From NCBI GenBank assembly GCA_030068145.1, contig JAPJBO010000657.1, positions 62,001 to 126,000 of the forward strand: a stretch of 64,000 bases of DNA, written 5' to 3'. The position numbers were made by a program, and so were the translations under genes. Below the pieces are notes generated by a model that saw only the letters and a list, made by a program, of their open reading frames with translations, made no database searches and was not told where the DNA came from. The DNA comes from Diplonema papillatum. Taxonomy: Eukaryota; Euglenozoa; Diplonemea; Diplonemida; Diplonemidae. Below are positions 20,507 through 32,257 of this stretch, in pieces; position 1 is the stretch's first letter, and every line of letters begins with the position of its first letter.

Positions 20507-21016
20507 GACGGGTTGCGGTGCCCCCTTCCCCCCCCCCCATCCCCGCAAATAAAAAAAGAAAACAAACTTGCTCTCTAAAAAGACAACCGACGGAGATCCC
20601 CAAATTGTTTCCCAACCTCTCCAATTCCCTGGGAGCCAGCCTAATTTACAACGACTAACGTCTTCCCCGCAAACCCGGTGATAGTGCAAGCTATCGAACC
20701 GACGGATACCACCGCCAAAAAGAATTTTCTTGCCTTCCCTGTTTCCACAAAACCAGCACCATTAACAACGACCCCCCGCCCGTCTTAAAGTTAGCCGGAG
20801 GCTAAAACCACTGGCTTCTTTAAACACCGTCGCAGGCAACTGATTGAGCGATTATCGCCGGAACCATACACGCAAAAAAAAAAAAAAAAAAGGTTTGAGA
20901 ATACGATCCTGCCCTTTTACTGCTCTTCGTGAGCTATCATCGACCCCCGGAAACGCAAACTGACTCCCCTCCTCAAAAGAACTTTCACTCTGAAAAAGAA
21001 AACTCATCAGAGAAGG

Positions 21017-21056
<40 letters not shown>
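21017..21056 (+). repeat. A40 homopolymer
   Basis: Longest A-run in the window; it follows a decayed R2 tail (GAACTTTCACTCTGAAAAAG) by about 20 bp. Confidence 0.98.
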
Positions 21057-21057
<1 letters not shown>

Positions 21058-21537
21058 GCAGAAACCCGAAAGGAAAGAACGACCCCTCCTTCCTTCCCGA
21101 AGATATGAGGAAAACGCAACGTCGACTTTATTTGCAGTCGCACCAGTACCCCGCCCTGTCCCCACCTTTTCGCTTCCTCTCTCCTTCACGATGATTTCAT
21201 TCGGCTCGTACGGCATCGAAGGGTGTGTTCACCAAGTACACATGCCATGGCAAGCACGGTCTGTTTCCTCCACGTGACGCATTCACACTCCGGACCAGTA
21301 CCCGGTGTTGCACCCGCGGGAAAACTCGAGCACCGTCAAAGTTGAGTGACAACAAACCTGATATTTTGCTTGCTCCGAGGATGGAGCTGTCGGTTGGCCG
21401 AAGGAACGGACAAATTTGCACTCCTGGTAGTCACTTGTCTTTCGACGAATTCGATGATCCGGTATGACCGGTCATCGCCGTCTCAGGTTCAAACGGTGTT
21501 TACCCCTCAGAAACGCCGCCGACCACGAGATTGGCCT

Positions 21538-21852
21538 CAGGGCTTACGCTCCACGTGTGGAACGTGTGGATTTCCACACATTAATTCTTTTTGGACTTTG
21601 TTCCCCCACGTGTGGATCCACAGGTACGCCATGTGGATTTTGATTTATTGGTCCACGTGCAGGGGAGTCTAGGCCCACTAGTGGTCAGGCCGCACAGCCA
21701 GGTGTCGCCAAGTCCAGTAGCTACCTAGCGACGCTATTTTTGCTTTGCCGTCGCACATAAGGGGAAAGGTTTTTTTCCCCTTACGAACCTCAAGCGCCCA
21801 CATGTGGACCACGCGTATTTTCTCTGAGACCGAAAACGGAGCGTAAGCCCTG
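21538..21852. mobile_element. hAT-type MITE with 8-bp target duplication
   Basis: The 15-bp inverted repeats CAGGGCTTACGCTCC (21538-21552) and GGAGCGTAAGCCCTG (21838-21852) are perfect. They are flanked by identical 8-bp direct repeats ATTGGCCT (21530-21537 and 21853-21860). CAGGG termini plus an 8-bp duplication is the hAT signature. The 315-bp interior has no ORF and is rich in CACGTGTGGATCCACAGGTA-like palindromes; that same motif recurs at the very end of the window. The perfect ends and duplication suggest a fairly recent insertion by a transposase encoded elsewhere. Confidence 0.9.
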
Positions 21853-22392
21853 ATTGGCCTGCCAGTTTATGGAATTCACCGTGTAAGCTATGTGTAGGTC
21901 TACTTTGGCTTACACGCCCCGTATGTATAAGATACATGTGTTGCCGCGTGTACTTGTCATTTGCTCATTCTCACCACCTACACTTGTCTGATTCCAGCAC
22001 CTCATGTGCTGGTTTTGGTTGCCCGCTCCCTTCTTTTCTTTTCTTCAAACCGACGAGAGACGGATGAAAAACGATGTTGCATGTCTTGCCGCATGCTGTG
22101 ATTAGTGTGCCCATCTTAGCCACAACAATTTGTCCGTATTTTGAAAACATCAGCGGAAAGTCAGTGAGCATTGCGAAGCTGAGTCGATGCATTCAGCTGA
22201 AAATGGGATTGACCAGTAGCGGCTTGGGTACAGAAGAAGCGTCTCCATGACCGTGGCGAGAGATAGTTTTTGTGTGGTCTCGGCTGTACGCACCAAAATA
22301 CGATCACGGCATCCGGCTCGGATGCCGACTCGAAGTTCAGCTCACGCACACTGCTGCCGGTTTCCTGTTTTAGTACCAGTAGTACTGACAAT

Positions 22393-22512
22393 TCTTAAGG
22401 GCCGCTCTACAATGTATTGGGGGGGCTAAAAGGTTCGTGGCAGCGCGTTTGATCAGAATTCCTAACCTTCAGGTTAGAACATGAAACAGGGTAAGCCCAA
22501 ATGGGAAACGAT
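22393..22512 (+). repeat. R15 repeat, diverged
   Basis: TCTACAATGTATTGGGGGGG, CAGCGCGTTTGATCAGAATT and GGGAAACGATCAACCAGCGC. Confidence 0.7.
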
Positions 22513-22733
22513 CAACCAGCGCGCACACTGGAAAAGTCTCTGTCGAGGTTCTCGTCGGTGGAAAAAAAAAAAAAAACAAAAAAAAAGCCAGCATCAAAAC
22601 GTGCATGATAGGCAGTTTTCTGCCTTAGCATCAACCTGAGACTTTCTCCCCGTTCTACACCATGACACCCGCACTCTCTCAGGGGCATTGTGCCCATTTT
22701 CCACACGAGAAAAAAAAAAAAAAAAGAAAAGAC

Positions 22734-22840
22734 GTTAACCCAAACAACTTCCGCCGGTAGAGAAATCTTGCCTAAAAGAATCAACTGCCTTCGTGTAGGC
22801 TAGTCTGACACTAGTTGTCGTCGGGAAAAAAAAAAAAAAA
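22734..22840 (+). repeat. R3 unit with A-runs on both sides
   Basis: TTAACCCAAACAACTTCCGC, CCTTCGTGTAGGCTAGTCTG and CACTAGTTGTCGTCGGG, then an A-run. Confidence 0.85.
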
Positions 22841-23159
22841 GAAAAGAAAGGAAAAAGGTCCAAGAAGGAGGCAGCGAGAGAGAAGGGGAAGCTATTCGGC
22901 AAAAAAGAAAGGCGATCTTTACTTTCAAAACAATGTCGACATTCTGGAAGTGTGGGTGTGCATGAACGGACCTGTGAAAAGAATTCAGAAGGACTACACA
23001 GTCCAAGTCCAGACAGAAACTAGCCCAGCATCTACCTGGCGCGCCTGACCCAGCGAGCTACGAGGGTCCAAAAATACAACCTGCCCCTTTTCTTTTAGAA
23101 ACATTTTCTCCTTTCCTCCTTTACTTTGATCATAGGTGTCACGGCAAGTTTTGGCAGCC

Positions 23160-23275
23160 GCTGCTAAACAAAATTTGACGTGGGCGGCTTTGGATTTACA
23201 TCTGAATGACACCTCAATACAAAAAAACTTGTCGACAACTAACAAGTAAAAGAATAAAACAAAACTACGCATTTC
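23160..23275 (+). repeat. R13 repeat
   Basis: GCTGCTAAACAAAATTTGAC to AAACAAAACTACGCATTTCT. The ACTTGTCGACAACTAACAAG core contains a GTCGAC palindrome. Confidence 0.85.
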
Positions 23276-23546
23276 TTCGATTTCTTTTGTTTTGTTTTGG
23301 GGGAGAGTTTTTTGTTTGGAAACTCTCCACTCACCGAAGCACCCCGGCGACTCTAATCATCCCGGAGGTGCAACTAGCTTCACCAAAAGAGGAAACTTTT
23401 ACCTACCGACCTTTTAATCCACAAATAACGCTGAAAATAATACCACTCCCCCCTAAAACGCGTTAGGGGGAACACCCACCAATAAAGATTTTACCGCGGA
23501 GTGACACGTCACCCGAAACGATCAATTCCCTCCTTACTTTCTTTGT

Positions 23547-23760
23547 ATAAGCACCTGCTTTGTAGGAAATTCTTGAGGAGACTGCCAGTTGCGATAGATC
23601 AAAGGAGGTAAATGTGCTGTAGCCCACACGAAACACAGGTAAATCTGGGTTTAGTGGCGGGCGTAAAGCGTTCAACAAAAAGACCCACTTTGTAGTTGTA
23701 TTGTTTTCTCCCCCTCTAGCCTCCTTCGAAATGAGCACAAGGCAGCCCCTCGAGTATTTT
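23547..23760 (+). repeat. R1 repeat, full length, reference copy
   Basis: All R1 blocks are present in order: GCACCTGCTTTGTAGG, GATCAAAGGAGGTAAATG, TGCTGTAGCCCACACGAAAC, AATCTGGGTTTAGTGGCGGG, CACTTTGTAGTTGTATTG and GGCAGCCCCTCGAGTATTTT. There is no ORF of note. It differs from 55351-55564 at few sites. Confidence 0.9.
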
Positions 23761-23854
23761 CTGCCTCCTCCCCGTCACACCCTAAAAGCCTCTACAACCC
23801 GAGCAGGGGATTAGTATACGTTGCAGATTTAGACCGACGGTCTAAAACTGCAAA

Positions 23855-24285
23855 CCGAGGTAGTAGTAGTAGTAGTAGTTTGAACTTGCTATACAGCAAC
23901 AATCTCTGACGGTAGACCCCACAAGTAGTACTATTTTTCGTCTCGCCGAAGCAGCCGGAGACAGCAGGCGCAGGTCTTGCTTTACCTTTCTCTTCTTCAT
24001 GGAGACCCGCCCCCGGCATCCCGACTGTCCAATCACGGTCGCGAAAGGTTTGCACCCTTCGTGATACGGTGGTTGGCCAGGCCCCCACGAAGCCTTATAC
24101 ACAACACGACTACAACACGAGGATGCAGCCGTGCTTAGGTGCGCACGCACCATCACAGGCCATTGGCTACTTCGTTCCGCGTCGCGTCGAATACATGATG
24201 CTGGCGGTTTGGAGATCGGCGACCGCAACTCAATTAAGGTGCGGTCAACAGTGTCGCCTCGTGAAGGCACCCCCATGACACCCCG
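23855..24285 (-). repeat. inverted segmental duplication, copy 1 (with R12 end)
   Basis: Read on the minus strand it matches 54025-54500: the GTAGTAG tract and TTTGAACTTGCTATACAGCA (R12), GGAGACCCGCCCCCGGCATC, ACAACACGAGGATGCAGCCG and GTGCGGTCAACAGTGTCGCC. A frame read from it (WTVGMPGAGLHEEEK) is kept in both copies, but the DNA is also kept, so this is weak evidence of coding. A 90-bp third piece lies at 26470-26560. Confidence 0.85.
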
Positions 24286-24335
24286 GGTCCGAGGAAAATT
24301 CAAGCGAACTTTCACTCTAAAAAAAAAAAAAAAAA
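24262..24335 (+). repeat. R2 unit with 17-bp A tail
   Basis: CCCCGGGTCCGAGGAAAATT and CAAGCGAACTTTCACTCTAA, then a run of A. It abuts the end of the inverted duplication at 23.86-24.28 kb. Confidence 0.75.
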
Positions 24336-25221
24336 TCGTCGGGGAAAAAGCGCAAAACACAGCGTGTTCAGGAAAGGTGCGCGCATAAGGCGCCGGGGGC
24401 GCTTGAGGGCAGACGGCAGGCCCGTGTGGTACAAGCCGCGGTTACTGAGGACAAAGTTACGAAGGTGTGTCAGCTCCGCCCCGAGCCACCAAAAGGACAC
24501 GTTGACCGAAACGCACCCAGCACCCCCCATAAACGGTCAAGATCCGCAAACTCCAGGAACCTCTGGACTAATACCGTGCTACAACCCGAGACTTTTAAAA
24601 AGAAAGACCCTTTAAACCAAAAAGAACGCGAAAAAAACATCGACCATGCAACATCCAGAACGGCAGAGAACCTGATGAGAAGGAGCCAAGCACACCTGGG
24701 TAAGCTAGTCTGACACTTGCTGTCGTCGGGAAGAAGAAAAAGGAAAAGAAAAACTTTGAAGAAATAAAACATCCACTCTAAAAAGCCAAAAAGCATAGCA
24801 CCGCACGCGCCTGGGGAAGGAACAAAACAAGTTGACACCGGATACACCACGGGCACGGCTTGGTGAAGCGAATGTCGAACAGTCTTCTTTTTCTTTTGGA
24901 AAGTCTTTCTTCTTCTTTGGCTTTTCAGCCATCCTGCAATATTTGCGCGGAAACTGCATGCATAGAGAGGCAGACGATGCTGTCTGAACATTGAAAATAG
25001 TATACCCGAGTAGGACCCTCTGCGATCTCACTGTGAATTTGCCGTTGAAAATAACCCGTCCGGAGCTCTTAGAATACGGAGTTTTTGCACCTAACTTGGT
25101 GAGATCTTGGTGTCGGTCACAAATTGTTTCGAACCTGACTTGCCAAAGCAAGCAAGTAAAGTGTACACGAAAGAAGGGTATCCTTGCCCCCCCCCAGTAC
25201 GTATTAACTCTAAACGAACCT

Positions 25222-25290
25222 ATTCGACGAAGGTCACCCGGAGACTCTAATATCACGGATTATCAAGCGAACTATAACTCTAAAAAAGTG
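25222..25290 (+). repeat. R2 unit
   Basis: TTCGACGAAGGTCACCCGGA, then CAAGCGAACTATAACTCTAA. Other single units: 7600-7640, 34215-34320, 49583-49620, 53868-53935, 55108-55170, 63612-63660. Confidence 0.8.
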
Positions 25291-26469
25291 TTGTCTCTGC
25301 AGTCCTACATGCGGGTACACAGGGGGCCACAACCAGCGGCGCCGGACTTACTCGCTGAAGGGGGGGGGGGGTCGAATAATAACACCTGTGTTAGTATTCG
25401 ATTTGTCGAATACTCAAAAAAGTTCCGGGCAGCTGAACAGTAGCAGGATCAACTAGTGGTAGTACACCCAGGAAAGAACATCAACCTGCCTTGGCTGTCG
25501 GCCGTAAACAAAATAAACACGGATCCTCAAAAAACTCGAAACCGTCCAGAAAAGCAAGGCCGTGTCCATCCTTCGGTGGATCACGGCCACCGCCTGCAAG
25601 TGGTGACACATTGACGATCCTGTTGACCATGTCCACAGGCCCCGGATGATGCAGTCGTCTCTTTTTGAAGAAAGGGTTAACCCTTGAAACGCTTCACGCG
25701 GGGACAGGGTTAACTATCCTGGAAAGCTGCACTTTCTTCGTGTAATAGGGTGTCTTGTGCATGTGTATGGAAAACACAGGGGAGATCTCGTTCTCCTGCA
25801 TCGGGCCGTACCGTACCCGCCATTCGAAACCCCGCCCCTATGCCTCAACGGTCAACCGTACCCCCGAAACACCGGCTTCTCGAAAATCGAAATCGTATGG
25901 AAAAAGCATAGCACCAACCGCACGTGCCAGGGGAGCAAAAAAAAAAAAAAAAAAAAAAAAAGGACACCGGATACAGAATCGGCGCGGCTTGGTGCAAGCG
26001 AAATAGGTCGAAAACGACTGTGCGGGTTTTTTTTTTTTTTTTTTTAGGAAAAGAAATTTGTTTCTTTGAAGACTAATAATAATCCGAACGACAGGTTTGC
26101 CGCTCCCAATCCGTCCAGAGAAACAAAGTAGCTTGCTCCACTTCATGTGGTCAGCAGCAAGATTAGCAGCTTTCTGGCTTCACCTTTCACTCCAACCATA
26201 CGGCGCGCGGCAAGCAGAGCAGGAGCGGTGGACGAGAGTGACAGACACAAGCATAGGAGTGAGGATTTTATGATTAGAATGCAAGTTTTTGTTGGCTTGC
26301 TTTCGTGTGGGGTGGGGGGGGGGGGGGGGGGTGTATTCCTTTGTTCCTTGTGGAACCAGGGAAATTGGGTCCTGTTACGTGGGGAAAGTTCGTGTCGGCT
26401 TCACACGTTGGCATTTGATTATTGCTCATTTTCAAAGGCCACAAAGGAAAGGGGATAGGGATGAGGTGG
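25291..26469. other. gene-free stretch with simple tracts
   Basis: It holds the hairpin CGAATAATAACAC / GTGTTAGTATTCG (25374-25408), A24 near 25938, T19 followed by AGG near 26027-26047, and a G-run at 26312. ACACGGATCCTCAAAAAACT (25517) recurs at 27436, another short unit. Confidence 0.5.
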
Positions 26470-26794
26470 TTGACCAGACGCCTCGTGCACACGACGGCTA
26501 CAACACGGGGGTGCAGCCCTGCTTAGGTGTGCACTCAGCCATCACAGAGGCCCAGTCAGCAATTTCCCGCCCCGCAATATACAATTATATAGAATAACCT
26601 TACAAACCACAGGTACCTAGTGTACCCAGAGTGCCTAGGCTATGGCGAGCAACGAACAGCCCAGCATTTACCGCCCTTTCAAAAAAAAAAAAAAAAAAAA
26701 CTATCAGCCCAATAAGTCCCTTTAGCACACAACTACGTAATAGAAGACACGGATAACAATCAGACTGCCGCCAAGGCAACAACTACCAGGACAC

Positions 26795-26870
26795 TAGACC
26801 GATACGGGCTACATGGCAACCCCTGCTGAACATGCATGCACGTGGGGGGCCCGAGATCGCTTTCATCGCG
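26795..26870 (+). repeat. R10 repeat, 3' fragment
   Basis: GACCGATACGGGCTACATGG, CAACCCCTGCTGAACATGCA and ACGTGGGGGGCCC. Confidence 0.75.
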
Positions 26871-26916
26871 AACGTGAACTCGGTGTCGGTCACAAGAGCC
26901 ATGGACTTGGCAAAGC

Positions 26917-27075
26917 ACATAGGAAAAAAGAGCGCGCGCTAAAGTAAGTCGAATAGTCGGCAAGGCAACAACAGCAAAGATATACACACAAACATACTAT
27001 ACCTTAAAGGAACCTTTATGAATACGGTCACCCGGAGACTATAAAACCCCGGATCCCTAAGCGAACTTGCACTCT
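26917..27075 (+). repeat. R2b unit, full
   Basis: AAAGTAAGTCGAATAGTCGG to GCGAACTTGCACTCTAGTA. Its head GCACATAGGAAAAAAGAGCG recurs near 63655. Confidence 0.75.
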
Positions 27076-28027
27076 AGTATACGCGCGCGCAGCCGGAGTG
27101 TATGTAGGCATTTCTGTACAACAGCTGCATCAGACGCAACTTGATCCGAGAGCTGCTCACCTGTCGGTCTCACAAGTGGCTGCCCCAGATCGAAATGTAC
27201 ACGGATGCGCAACCACATGTGACAGTAAACAGTAAAGTAAAAGCGACACAAAGTACGTGAAGGAATGAAAGCACACTGCCCAGACCCTGCTCTAACAGCA
27301 CAAAAGGAAAACCCCCCCTCCCCCGCCTCACAAGTCAAACGGAGACTTCAAAAAACCGACCGCTTACTACAAGAAACAGTCTAAAAAAAAGCCAACCCCA
27401 AACCCGCCTTGACTGTCGACCGTGGGCAACAACAACACGGATCCTCAAAACTCGAAACCGTCTGCAAAAATCAGATGCCCCAAAAGAAAAAAGCCAGGCA
27501 CGGGGATCTTCCTGACGAGCATGTAACCCGGTGAACATAATCAAGAGTCGAAGATTAGCGTCGAAACTTCCTGGCTTTCCACGCCGTAGCAGAACGACCA
27601 CTACCTTACCCAATCCCGAACACCCCCCTAAACGCGTTAGGGGACTCCACAAGGTTTTACAACGGAACGACACATCACCCGAAACGAGCGGCACCCTCTC
27701 ACTTTTCTTGAAGAAGCAAAAACCGAGCCAGCGAGCTTTTTGTGTGTGGGTTTTATTATCCAAAAAAAAGGGTTTTGCTCTCTCTTTTAGTGCGCTGCAG
27801 ACCGAGCCCGCAGCCCGCTGTGCTGCAAGACCGCAAAGGGAAGGGGGGTGGTCCCGTGCACATCACAGGACCGACACAAGCGTGTCTCCCCAGCACCCTA
27901 CTCGACATAATCGTTATGTCTTCCTTCTTGGTTTAGCAATGCTTCTGGTGTTTCCTTCTTTGACTGGATTACATGGTTTGAACACCTAGTGCGGAAATAA
28001 TACAACCCCCTCCATACCCAAGCCTCT
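27076..28027. other. gene-free stretch with R2-like variant units
   Basis: CACAAGTCAAACGGAGACTT (27327) with GCTTACTACAAGAAACAGTC recurs at 58130 and, diverged, at 9753 and 29418: a further A-tailed variant of R2. Confidence 0.5.
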
Positions 28028-28382
28028 ACGGTCAACCGGAGACTTTAAAATACCGACCTTCTATTCCACAAATAACGCTTGAAAAGAACAGCTTTTCCTC
28101 TAAGAAAAGCACGAACTATCAGATTCCAAGCAACTTTCAGGAAGGGCAAAGACTCTGCCAAGAAGCAGTGGACTGCACCTGGGTAGAGCCCAGCCTGAAC
28201 CGGTGTTGTACGGTTTTCCGGAAAGTGAGCTAAACCGACTCAAGATGCCGTCGGGGGGAAAAGAAAAGGATGAAAGGCGCCAGTCTGTACGCCCCTACAG
28301 GTTCGTCGGAAACGCAAAAGAGGATATTCAAAAAAAGAAGAAAGAAGAAAACGGAACTCTTTCAGTCTTTGCATCCAACACG

Positions 28383-28411
<29 letters not shown>

Positions 28412-28415
<4 letters not shown>

Positions 28416-28643
28416 GTACATCTGTACTGACGGGAACATTTCCGGAACAACGGTTGCACATGAAAGAGAAAACGAAGCCAACGAAAAAGTGCTAATACAG
28501 GAAAACCCCCCCCAGAGAGGTTTATACCCTGTACACGCGAAGAACAAGAAACGTTTGCCTTATCATTTCCATCACCTTTGGTCAGTTGATGCTGATCGTC
28601 CGTTGCTTCGTTTATCAGTGCAAGCCCCAACTCCGGAAATGTT
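28412..28643 (+). repeat. R8 repeat, full, after T29
   Basis: AATAGTACATCTGTACTGAC, GGAACATTTCCGGAACAACG, TTTATACCCTGTACACGCGA, GTCAGTTGATGCTGATCGTC and CCCCAACTCCGGAAATG. About 95% identical by eye to 53545-53782. The 29-bp T-run is at 28383-28411. Confidence 0.9.
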
Positions 28644-28746
28644 CGTTTTTTTTCCAGCTAGACGAGCCATGCCCGCAACACAACGCAACAGACAAAAAGG
28701 CACCGTTAGAAATAGTCTGAAAGACAGTGGATTTTTTTCCCCCTTG

Positions 28747-28910
28747 AATAAGCACCTGCTTCTTAGGAAATACTCGAGGAGGCCCGCCTTGCGAATTGCA
28801 GTCAGAGGAAATATGTGCTAAAACACCACACGAAACTCAGGTAAATCTGGGTGGGTGCCGGGGTTCAAGCTCAGCACCAACCTGTCCCCCTCCCCTCCAG
28901 CCTCCGGTTG
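28747..28910 (+). repeat. R1 repeat, diverged
   Basis: ATAAGCACCTGCTTCTTAGG to CTCAGGTAAATCTGGGTGGG, then a shortened 3' part. It follows a T-run and is followed by an R6 copy. Confidence 0.65.
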
Positions 28911-28996
28911 TCCGTGGCTTATAGGACCGAAACACGGCGCAGACGGGACCAGTGCGGTGTTGAGCACATACCCATTCCTAGCACGTTCTTGCAATT
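28903..28996 (+). repeat. R6 repeat, 3' half
   Basis: TTGTCCGTGGCTTATAGGAC to CACGTTCTTGCAATTCCCC. Confidence 0.8.
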
Positions 28997-30052
28997 CCCC
29001 TCCAGCCTCCGCTGAGATAGATTGGCACCAGGCGGCGCCTGCACATTTCCCATGTTCCCCGTCTTAACATTTCTAAAAGCCTTCTCCCCCAAAACAAGGC
29101 CTGTTTTTTTTTTCACAAAAAAAAAAAACTGTTTATTAAAAAGTCCGGAGCTCCAAAGTGCAATGCCCGGAGGAGAGGTGGGAAACACAACAGAAAACAA
29201 CAAAGAGAAAAACTCTCACACAAGTCTAAAAAAAAAAAAAGAAGAAGAAAACTCCACAAAATCATAGCCACAAGGCGACCTATTGGCAAAAAACTGCCGT
29301 CACTAAAAATAAAATAAAAAAACAGAAAAGCAAACGCGACCCGTGAAGTACGAAGAGGACTGAAAACACAACCGCCCATCCACCTAGACGCCCACAAAGG
29401 CAACCCCCCCCCCCTCTCACAGGGCAAACAGAGACTTCATAGAACCGACCGCTTAGCACAAGAATCACTCTGAAAAACAAAGCCGGGGCTTCGGGCGGGG
29501 GTGGAGTGGAGAAATGCGGGGCTCTTTCCCACAACACAGCCTGCGTCTGCAGTTTCTCCTTCTTCGAGACATTGCAATGTGTTCCAAAAAATGTACTGCC
29601 TGAGCAATGAGCGAACCAACACCATACTGAAGATCATGTCCGTGCTTCACAAGCATACAAAAGGTCGAAAGACACCAATCTGTACGTCCACTCGGGATCG
29701 TCGGAAACACAAAAAAAAAACGCCCTTGCGAACATCTCAATTACACGCGCTGTCCGATGCACCGGCCTGTGCTGAAAATGTAAGTCTTCGCTTTTTCAGC
29801 AACAGAATTGACAGCGGAAGTGGGTCTGCACAGCACAAAAAAAAAAAAAAAAAAAAAAAAAAAAACGCCGAAGCACAAGTGCCGCGCGGAGGGGGAATGG
29901 CCGCGCTCCACTGACGACCCATTGATTTCTCTCTTTTTTTTCTTTTTTCAAACGGAGAACGACTTGTTTGGCTTGCATCAGAGACCGGTATTCTGCTCAA
30001 CGTTATATGTCCGGATCAATCGGGTTCTTTTTATTATTTAGTGCTTAAGAAG

Positions 30053-30222
30053 CTCTAGAAATTATGGAATGGAACGATTTGCGACGTATCTTTTCATTGC
30101 CGCTCTCGGAGGCCCACAAAATTCGCCGCCCGTGACGGTTGGAAGATCGACGCAAGGTATCGGTGGATATGCCCGCTGCAGAAAACCCAGGATTAATGTG
30201 TAGTGCCCCGTCGGAATAGGGA
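30053..30222 (+). repeat. R18 repeat
   Basis: AGAAATTATGGAATGGAACG, TTGCCGCTCTCGGAGGCCCA and GTGCCCCGTCGGAATAGGGA. Confidence 0.8.
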
Positions 30223-30890
30223 TAAATATTGTTGTCGCAAGCGGGGCATCGCATGTTCGAAGATTACATACTGGCGACTATATAAGACGATGCCCAAGAA
30301 ACCCCAGCCTCCATGGTCAACCCGGAGACCCCTGAAACACCGAACCTTCAAACCGCAATAAACGCTGAGGAACACGGGGAACGTTGCCAGCTGTTTGTCT
30401 CTCTGCGTCTCAGCGGGTTCCGTAGACGCGCACGTACCCCCCCTTCCCACCCCCCCCGGTGATAACGGACAGTCCTACCTTGGATTGGGTCCGACGATCC
30501 CGCAACCCGATACCCTGAAACGACAACTAAGCGCACACAACACACCACGGTGAGCAAAAAAGAAACCGAAACAATCGACAGTAACCCCACAAAAAGTTTA
30601 TAGCGAGCTTTCACTCAAAAAAAAAAAAAAAACTCGCCAGTGAAGTTCCCCCCCCTGACAAAAAAAAAGGAGAACAGAAACCCCAGACGCACGCCCTGTG
30701 CTTCGCGGTCACCATGGGGTCATTCCTCGCTTTACAGTCTTCGCACTCCCTTTTTTTTTTATAATAACAACCGCGGTTGTCATTATCAAACAGTGACGGT
30801 TGGCAGCGTACTGTGGGAATTACCATACAGGTGATACACGTACGCACAAACAAAAAATCCAACACTACGCATTTATTTGTCTCTCCCTTT

Positions 30891-31183
30891 TTACATAAGC
30901 GCCAGCTTGAAAGGAAATGCTCGACGATGCTGCCCGACAAAGAACAGAAGGGATCCCAAGTGCTGTAACTACCGAACCACGTGTTGAACGGACGTGAGGT
31001 CATGCGGGTCTACCCCTACACGACAAACCACACAAACACAACAGGTCAAAAGTCCTGAGTGAGAAAACAACACACGGTGGTGTAAGCGAAGAACAAATCA
31101 GATTGTGTTTGCATTGTATTTGCCCCTTACCTCTATATTTCCCCCCTTCCATTCGGAGTCGAAGCAGCTACGTCGAGTATTTT
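30891..31183 (+). repeat. R4 repeat, full length
   Basis: The blocks in order are GCGCCAGCTTGAAAGGAAAT, GCTCGACGATGCTGCCCGAC, GAACCACGTGTTGAACGGAC, GGTCAAAAGTCCTGAGTGAG and GAAGCAGCTACGTCGAGTAT. The start and end parallel R1, so the two are related families. It is preceded by CTCTCCCTTTTTACA. Confidence 0.9.
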
Positions 31184-31246
31184 ACTTCGAAGAAGAAGAC
31201 TTGATGCTGGCAGCTAACATGCATTGAAAGTCATTGTTCTGCCTAA

Positions 31247-31322
31247 AACTGGGACCGAAAACACGGCGCAGGCGGGACCAGTGCGGCGTTGAGCACATAC
31301 CCATTCCAAGCACGTTCTTGCA
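31247..31322 (+). repeat. R6 repeat, 3' third
   Basis: GGACCGAAAACACGGCGCAG to CCAAGCACGTTCTTGCAGAC. An R15 copy follows about 50 bp later. Confidence 0.75.
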
Positions 31323-31369
31323 GACTCTATCTGATGCTTATCCTGTACCCGATCCACATTTTTTAGTGC

Positions 31370-31502
31370 CACAATCTTGCGGGTTGCCCTTCAATGTATT
31401 GTGCAGGCTAAAACGACGTCGGCAGCGTGTTTTGGTGGTTGGTCAGAATTCCTTACCTAGGGTAAATACTGGTAAAACGATCAACCGGCACGCACAAACA
31501 AA
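31370..31502 (+). repeat. R15 repeat
   Basis: AATCTTGCGGGTTGCCCTTC, TGTATTGTGCAGGCTAAAAC, GGCAGCGTGTTTTGGTGGTT and AAAACGATCAACCGGCACGC. Confidence 0.85.
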
Positions 31503-31986
31503 ACGAAGCGCCTGTCTTTTTTATGTATCGGGACGCCTACTTGTACATACATGTTTCCAGTGGGACCTTTTGGTGTGTGGAGCGTGCGATACGCACGATT
31601 TCGTTCAATACGCATATCAAGCGTTCGCAGTCAGGAAGCGGTCAACATGGCTCGCTGCCATGAACGTTCGCGCCTTCTCCCCCGGCGCCCCCTAAGATTT
31701 CCCGTGGATCCTGAGTTTTAGTGTGCTGCTTGGACACGGGAGCCTTTTTCCCTGAGACAGATCTGTCCGTGCTCTACACGGCGGACTTCTTGCAGTTTAC
31801 TGAGGGAATTGGAGCAAGACGCATGGCAATATCCCGGTAAATGGTGGCACTCCTGAACAAGCCCAAAGCAACAGGATCAAAGAATGTCAGTCACACCTTC
31901 CCGATTCTTTCCGGTAAAGCAAACGGCCACCCGAGGAGACCCGCAAAGTCTTTCTCGGTAGAGCACTACCTTTTTTTTCGGTTAAG

Positions 31987-32257
31987 CACACGGCCGTTGG
32001 GGAGTGAATGCGGGAGTGAAAAGTGCGGGAGTGATTTTTACGCAAAATTCAACACGAGTTCGCCTTGCATTTAGCACGAAAATGCGAAAGTGCCGCTCCG
32101 CGCATTTGCGGGTGTAATAGTCCCGTGCGTTGCGGATGCAAATGAATGGTGTGCCACACCCCTATTGCGGGTGTAACTGCAAAACGATAAGGGGAAAAAG
32201 ACCCGACCGCACAAACGACCGCAAACACTCCCCCATCCTGTGGGGGAGTGCCGTGTA
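31987..32257. mobile_element. R17 MITE, uninterrupted copy
   Basis: The ends CACACGGCCGTTGGGGAGTG and GGGGGAGTGCCGTGTA are inverted. The interior contains GGGAGTGAATGCGGGAGTGA and several TTGCGG-GTGTAA motifs. It is the empty-site reference for insertions found in the copy at 42219-42559: here TTTAGCACGAAAATGCGAAA reads straight through. Confidence 0.65.

Noticed and set aside
31234-31695. 153-codon plus-strand ORF
   Set aside because: Composed of R6 and R15 repeat text with no domain.
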